Shown piece after piece: positions 57,608 to 64,000 of a stretch of DNA of 64,000 nucleotides. The notes under the pieces were generated by a model that saw nothing but the letters and a program-made list of their open reading frames with translations, had not been told where the DNA came from and searched no databases. Location of the stretch: contig NC_088302.1 of NCBI RefSeq assembly GCF_032854445.1, positions 20,581,338 through 20,645,337 on the forward strand, in the 5' to 3' direction. Source of the stretch: Liolophura sinensis (Eukaryota; Mollusca; Polyplacophora; Chitonida; Chitonidae). Position numbers and translations under genes: made by a program. The stretch's first letter is position 1, and each line of letters opens with the position of its first letter.

Positions 57608-60600
57608 AGAGTATTCCAACGGAGGATATTTTGCCTTGCTTGTGTTGAACGTAGTGTTGGAAAATGATCTTACGATAACTGACCTAGAACGTCCATAGTG
57701 GTTGGCGTATAGTATACCAATGTCTGTTTCGACGCTTGAATAATATTGCAGGTTATTATGCGATGCAAAGATTCCACAGCCATTCTACAGACATCCATAT
57801 GGATTGCATGTTTTTATTGTTGTCCCTCATTCCACTTTTTTCCGGTTTACTGGGATTGACCGCCTGTTACGTTAAGGCGGCACAGTGTGACCTACATTCC
57901 TGCATTTATATAATTAACCCAGTCGTGACCCTTGGTAAATTTAAGTATCAACTCTTGGACGCGTCTTTTCCCCTTGAGATACGTTTGCCTTATATTTATC
58001 ACCAAACATTTGCGACACAAGCAATATCCGTTGTCAGGGTTATTGAGGTACTATACGGTGTCAGTTAATACATCACCTGTAGTTATCCAGACACAGGGCA
58101 ACGTTCTAATCAATTTTACCTGACGGCAACTTAAAACTAGTACCAGTTTCGTCTCTGTTTTACAATTCAGTTATGCATGCAATTTTTAAAAACAATGTAA
58201 TGTCCGGGTTGATGAGCATGTCATGTTTTAAATTAAATGCTTCTTTTTATTATAGCTCTATCCGAGAAATATCAGATTGTAACTTTATCGTTGGGTGATC
58301 GTTGTCTTCTTTTTGTGGTATTGCCTTTGCTTTGTCTAAAGACTCGTTAAGTAGTAAGGAGATGTTATAGCCGTAGGCAGAGAATAGTACCTTTCTCTCT
58401 TGCCACTCTTCCATTTTAACGCATATGACACCATGAGGTATTACCCTAGAGTTAGATATCAAACATAACCAGTATATCTGGCAAAACAGCTATATTCTAC
58501 AGGGCAGTATATTTAATATCTTCGCCTTAATATTATATAAACTTCACCTAGACTAACCATAGTCGAGAGGTACCTATAATACATATCACGGTCTAATGAT
58601 GGTCAAATAATGAAGGAATATGGATAAAATGACAGGCCTGTACTTGCAGAATTTCATTCCTGCCCTTTAAGGAGTGTTTCTGCGAACACTTCCAGGAATG
58701 TAGAGTTTATTGAAGGATCTGATATGCCGGGTTAATCTTGAGGCTACGTTTTCAGGTCTTTTCTAATACGCCAGAGCATACATTGTATTTCAAAGAGACA
58801 GAAGATCTATAGTCTCCAATTTGTCACGTGAACCCTGCCTCGTCCTACAGCCGTTCGTTACCACTGACTTATTTTTTGCCACTGATAAGACAAGACTTTA
58901 GTACAAGGTGTCGGTCAATGTTCTTCACTAAAGTAGATATGTTGACTGTCTAACAAATTTGAGGAATAGTTCGGACCATTTAAATGTTGTCAGAACCAAT
59001 ACAAAACCTTGATTTAATTTCAGTCTATGCTATGGGAAAGTTAACACTGTGGAACGATAGAAAAACTACAAATAAAAGACCAAGTTCATTTTCTACACAA
59101 AATCCGTCATTGCACAAGGGACATGGGTAGTTAGTAAATCGAAGGTAGGCTATATCCTCTAAGGACCTCGTAAAAATATGGTACTATAAATGCTTTGGCT
59201 TCGATGGACAGTTATTGATTTTGTTTTTCTTACTTATGGTTTATTTAACCGATGTAAACCTGTAAACAGTCTGAGTACATATGAATCGTAACAAATTGAA
59301 TGCACACAAGCTTGCATTCTGGTTGGATCCCTTAAGCTGTCCATGTCTTGATCCCAATTTTATTCCACACTCTTGTCTCTCTCTGCGGCAGTTTTAATAT
59401 AAGATTATTAATGTTTAAGCCAGTGTTACCAAAGACTTGTGCGTCTTTCTATGTCCTGCTTCTGTTTCTGGGCAAGTTCTACGAGAAAAGGTGATTTGGT
59501 TTCAAACAGAGAAAGAAAATGATAACAGAAACAACCAACTTATGCAGTTTTTGTTTTAAGTCTACCCTTTTTATCTGTTCCCGTCAATATCGAAGCCTAT
59601 TTAATCCTGTGTCAGATATGGGTATTGCATTTAACGAAAAAAAAATTAATGCAGATATGACAACCAAGAAAAGTGTGACAAATAATACGTTCATGCACTA
59701 TTACCATGTAAGTGTCGCCTTGTATGGTCAAGTACATGCAGGCCAGTGTTTGGAACGCAAACAAACTGTCAGTATGCTGAAAAGAGCGAAAATTGGCCCA
59801 CGCAACAAAACCGCATCTATGGAATGATCAGGCATCAATCTGCAGGTGGCTTTCTTGATCTATCAAACACGAAATCGTGACCTTATGTATTAAAGACGTT
59901 ATTGTTTGTCAGGCAGTGTGGATTGCATTGTGTAGACCTCCTATTCACTCTAACAGCACACAGTGTATTTTACATGAAAGAAAGTATCCTATATTTCTCT
60001 TATTATTAAAGCACTGTCTCTTGTTCGTTAAGCGGTTCAATGTGCACCTTATTCGGGAGCTCAAAATGAATAAGATAACAGATAAATGTAAGCAGATTGA
60101 CAGTGACTGTATATTCCTCCACAAAAAGTTCTTAAGTAATACAAGGTCACAAATGGTTCACTCCTATCATACTTACGTCAAGTATTATTTCTGTAGTTCC
60201 CATTTTAGTGTGAAATGTAGCCTATATACATGCTACAGTTGGCATGAAGGGCGGGTATTTCCTTCACTATCTCAAAGCGATCAATTATTTAAATTAAACA
60301 CATAACCCTTTAATGGACGAGCCACTTCATTCCAATAACTTCGCTGCAAAAAGAGGTGAAGTACGATCATAATCTGCTCAGAAACTTATGCAATCTGTAG
60401 GTCTTGTTTTTTAAAATAATCTTAAGGGATTATCTCAGAAAGATGTTAAGACTCAAACACCCTCAGGGGAATACTGATTTGAAAGCCGCCGACTAAGAAT
60501 CACTTTACAAAAGGATGTCTGTTGCAAAAAAAATTCTGCAAGACAAGGAATAACGACTTGAACAGAAAGGAATTAAGGAAGGCATTAGTAACGTTTTATT

Positions 60601-61049
60601 GATTTTCTTAGTTTCTCTGAATTCTGTAAGGCAGCAGAGCGGCAGCCTGAGACCAGTTGCCGATTAGAGATTAGGCCAACGTTAACCAACTCTATGCTGC
60701 AGGTAATAACTGCTAATATTTAAGAAATAGTATACAACCATGATATTTTGGTATTTCCACGTTTTCATATATAAGTTCCAAATTCTTATAAAGTACCTTT
60801 ATCACCTGTGGACATACTTGATCTTTAACATATCATTTAGGACTACGTTATACCCTTGAATATATCCTTATCGGTATATACCTGTGCACAAGGGTCAGTT
60901 TGTCAATTCCACAAAATGCTGTTTTGACTCTTGACCTGAAGTTGGATGTTACATAACTGTGTCAGTAAACTCCAAAAAGTAGTGCTTATAACTTTGTCTG
61001 CGCTGTACACAGGTGTTTATCAGTACTGTCATACCATCAAGATTTATTT
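57608..61049. other. No recognised gene; three anonymous open frames
   Basis: Plus-strand frames of 110 (57736-58068), 102 (59519-59827) and 142 codons (59877-60305) occur. The first contains a hydrophobic run MFLLLSLIPLFSGLLGLTAC that could act as a signal or membrane segment. None has a recognised domain or clear splice context, so I do not call genes. Confidence 0.35.
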
Positions 61050-63271
61050 GGTGCAATCTTCAAGAGGTATATGATGATCTGTTGCCCTGTTGAAACCTGT
61101 GTGCTGGTGTCTTCAAGAGATCTGTAGGCTGATATCTTCAAACAGATCTGTGTTCTGATCTTTTCGAGAAATTTGTATGTTCTTCCAGAGATCTCTGTAA
61201 CCTGGTGTTTTCAAAATATCTGTATGTCGATGTCTTCAAGAGATCTAAATTCTGATCTCTACAAGAGATCTTAAGTTTGACGTGCTCAGAATATCTGTAT
61301 GCCGATGTTCTCATGAGATCTATGTGCTGATGCGCCGAAAAGATCTTTATGGTGTTCTTCTCAAGAACATCCGTAGGCCTATGTGTCCAAGAGATCTGTA
61401 CGATGATATCTTCAAGAGATCTGTACGATGATATTTCCAAGAGATCTGTACGATGATGTCTCCAAGAGATCGGGGCATCCGTGGCTCAGTCAGTTAGCGC
61501 GCTAGCGCAGCGTAATGACCCTGGAGTTTCTCACCAATGCGGTCGCTGTGAGTTCAAGTCCAGCTCATGCTGGCTTCCTCTCCGGCCGTACGTGGGGAGG
61601 TCTGCCAGCAACCTGCGGATGGTCGTGGGTTTCCTCCGGGCTCTGCCCGGTTTCCTCCCACCATAATGCTGGCCGCCGTCGTATAAGTGAAATATTCTTG
61701 AGTACGGCGTAAAACACCAATCAAAAAAATAAATAAATAAATCTCCTAGAGATCTGTACGATGATATCTCCAAGAGATCTGTACGATGACATTTCCAAGA
61801 GATCTGTACGATGATATCTTCAAGAGATCTGCACGATGATATCTCCAAAAGATCTGTACGCTGATGTCTCCAAGACATCTGTACGATGATATCTCCAAGA
61901 AATCTGTACAATGATATCTTCAAGAGATCTGTACGATGATATCTTCAAGAGATCTATACGGTGGTATCTTCAAGAGATCTGTACGATGATATCTTCAAGA
62001 GATCTCTACGATGATATCTTCAAGAGATCTGTACGATGATATCTCCAAGAGATCTGTACGATGATATCTTTAAGAGATCTGTACGCTGATGTCTCCAAGA
62101 CATCTGTACGATGATATCTCCAAGAGATCTGCACGATGATATCTTCAAGAGATCTGTACGCTGATATCTCCAAGAGATCTGTACGATGATATCTCCAAGA
62201 AATCTGTACGATGATATCTTCAAGAGATCTGTACGCTGATATCTTCAAGAGATCTGCACGTTGATGTTTCCAAGAGATCTACACGATGATGTCTTCAAGA
62301 GATCTGTACCCTGATGTCTCCAAGAGATCTGTACGATGATATCTTCAAGAGATCTGTACGGTGATATCTTCAAGAGATCTGTACGATGATATCTTCAAGA
62401 GATCTCTATGATGATATCTTCAAGAGATCTGTACTATGATGTCTCCAAGAGATCTCTACGATGATATCTTTAAGAGATCTGTACGCTGATGTCTCCAAGA
62501 GATCTACACGATGATGTCGTCAAGAGATCTGTACGCTGATGTCTTCAAGAGATCTGCACGATGATATCTTCAAGAGATCTATACGCTGATGTCTTCAAGA
62601 GATCTGTACGCTGATGTCTTCAAGAGATCTGTACGCTGATGTCTTCAAGAGATCTGTACGATGATATCTTCAAGAGATCTGTACGCTGATGTCCTCAAGA
62701 GATCTGTGCGATGATGTCTTCAAGAGATCTGTAGGATGAGTCTTCAAGAGATCTGTACTATGATATCTTCAAGAGATCTGTACGCTGATGTCTTCAAGAG
62801 ATCTGTACGATGATATCTCCAAGAGATCTGTACGCTGATGTCTTCAAGAGATCTGTACGCTGATGTCTTCAAGAGATCTGTACGATGATATCTTCAAGAG
62901 ATCTCTACGATGATGTCTTCAAGAGATCTGTACGATGATATCTTCAAGAGATCTGTACGATGATGTCTCCAAGAGATCTGTACGATGATGTCTTCAAGCG
63001 ATCTGTACGATGATATCTTCAAGAGATCTGTGCGCTGATGCCCTCAAGAGATCTGCACGATGATATCTTCAAGAGATCTCTACGATGATGTCTTCAAGAG
63101 ATCTGTACGATGATGTCGTCAAGAGATCTGTACGCTGATGTCTTCAAGAGATCTGTACTATGATGTCTTCAAGAGATCTTAACTATGATGTCTTCAAGAG
63201 ATCTGTACGATGATATCTTCAAGAGATCTGTACTATGATGTATTCAAGAGATCTGCACGACGATGTCTTCA
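61050..63271. repeat. 25-bp satellite-like array, about 75 units
   Basis: Unit: CAAGAGATCTGTACGATGAT followed by ATCTT (or GTCTC and similar). Two main variants co-occur: GTACGATGAT with ATCTT and GTACGCTGAT with GTCTT/GTCTC. Units at the left edge (61050-61470) are diverged; the interior and right side are homogeneous and the array stops abruptly near 63271. Interrupted by a SINE at 61472-61743. Since 25 is not a multiple of three, each strand shows the same peptide repeat in all frames; the minus-strand frames (ISWRYHRTDLLEIS) are an artefact. Confidence 0.95.
61472..61743 (+). repeat. SINE family 1, young copy inside the satellite
   Basis: Near-consensus full-length copy: GGGGCATCCGTGGCTCAGTC head, GCGCGCTAGCGCAGCGTAAT, full body, AAAACACCAATCAAAAAAAT and AAATAAATAAAT tail. 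Flanked by TCTCCAAGAGATC and TCTCCTAGAGATC, a probable 13-bp TSD, although array units would look alike here. Confidence 0.93.
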
Positions 63272-64000
63272 CAACACTTAAAATAAAACGAGTTAATTCA
63301 CGGGGAACAGATTATATCAAGAGTTAGTCGATTAAACCATCCGCAACACAAGATTAGAGACTTCCTGATTGGAAAGGAAATGTGATAACCTCGTGAGCTA
63401 GAAAGTATCGCATATATTTTATGCTGTCAGTGCTGGTAACATTATCGAATAAAGGCAGTTAAAAGAAAGACTAAAAAGGGGTTGCATAAATAATTGAATT
63501 CAGAGAATATTCATGAATGTGTATTTTAACAGCTTAACTCTCATTAAGCGGCGTTTAGACCTGCTGAATACTTGTTCTCTCTGTTTTTTACATTACACAA
63601 AAAAACAGCTGTAGGGAACACTCAAAAGTATGTGTGTGTGGGGGGGGGGGGGTGCCACGTTTTCCAAATATTTGACACTTTTTTCCTATTGTAAGCTTAG
63701 AGAGGCAATTAGCTTTCGAGTTTTAAATTTCTCCAATTACCTAAATTGAATAAAATTGTTTCTGAAAATAACCTACCGCTGATAAATGAAATATTTAAAA
63801 CGTTGAAAAGCAATAACGTACCTTAGCAGGAGTTAAAATGGCTGGCTGGTTATTTTGTACGAACCAAGGAGCTGGGACAACTCTATAGAGGCGTCTTACA
63901 TACGTAACATGAAGAGATATACTAAATAAATCTTATGGCTCAAACATGACAGTTTTACAGAAACTTGTCAATTAATTTGAAACAAGGAAATTACTGAAAT
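63272..64000. other. No recognised gene; G run at about 63641-63652
   Basis: Anonymous sequence after the satellite. A GTGTGTGT-G(12) run is the only notable feature. Confidence 0.5.

Noticed and set aside
57736-58068. 110-codon frame with a signal-peptide-like hydrophobic run
   Set aside because: One hydrophobic stretch is not enough; the start lies after a tandem repeat and the downstream residues match nothing I recognise.
61138-62248. Minus-strand frames encoding a 25-residue repeat (EDIIVQISWRYHRTDLLEIS)
   Set aside because: Translation of the 25-bp array, identical in all frames because the unit is not a multiple of three; not evidence of a repeat protein.
61050-63271. CRISPR-like regular repeats
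   Set aside because: Units are contiguous 25-bp repeats without unique spacers, in a eukaryotic genome.

Overview
This is a 64-kb piece of an animal (metazoan) nuclear genome, not a prokaryotic or viral one. Coding sequence is split by GT-AG introns, the DNA is AT-rich, and most of the window is dispersed repeats. The organism is probably a lophotrochozoan, most likely a mollusc. This is an inference from the dominant tRNA-derived SINE (tail ending in AAAACACCAATCAAATAAATAAA), the pervasive palindromic ACATGTACATGT motif and the AAAGGGAGATAAC element. No species can be assigned from sequence alone.

Two protein genes are well supported, and both are cut or incomplete. At the left edge, on the minus strand, is FBXW2 (F-box/WD40 substrate receptor of an SCF ubiquitin ligase). 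Exon 2189-2729 carries the start, N-terminal helical region and F-box, and exon 1-695 carries WD40 repeats; the C-terminus lies outside the window. At 40704-49391, on the plus strand, is CSK (C-terminal Src kinase). Ten exons encode SH3, SH2 and tyrosine kinase domains to the stop codon; only the tiny 5' coding exon expected from vertebrate CSK is not located. The two genes point away from each other across about 38 kb. That span is either intergenic or a long CSK first intron.

The rest is mobile-element territory. It holds about 19 copies of one tRNA-derived SINE, two further SINE-like families, and two MITE families sharing a CAACCTTTT-type terminal repeat. There are also several single foldback MITEs and a decayed Crypton-type tyrosine recombinase gene (about 13.5-14.6 kb). 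A 1.45-kb DNA transposon (30918-32368) has a perfect 16-bp inverted repeat, TTAA flanks, AGG termini and a broken THAP domain, which are Kolobok hallmarks. Tandem arrays include a 42-bp array at 11 kb, a minisatellite at 39.6-40 kb, about 175-bp modules shared between two CSK introns, and a 2.2-kb array of 25-bp units at 61-63.3 kb split by a young SINE.

From 49.4 to 61 kb I recognise no gene. A 218-codon open stretch on the minus strand (53979-54632) is the one anonymous reading frame long enough to note. I found no gene cluster, CRISPR array or other evidence of a new multi-gene system. The most interesting items are the Kolobok-like element, the extended SH3-SH2 linker of CSK, the 25-bp array and the start-stop uORF abutting the FBXW2 start codon.
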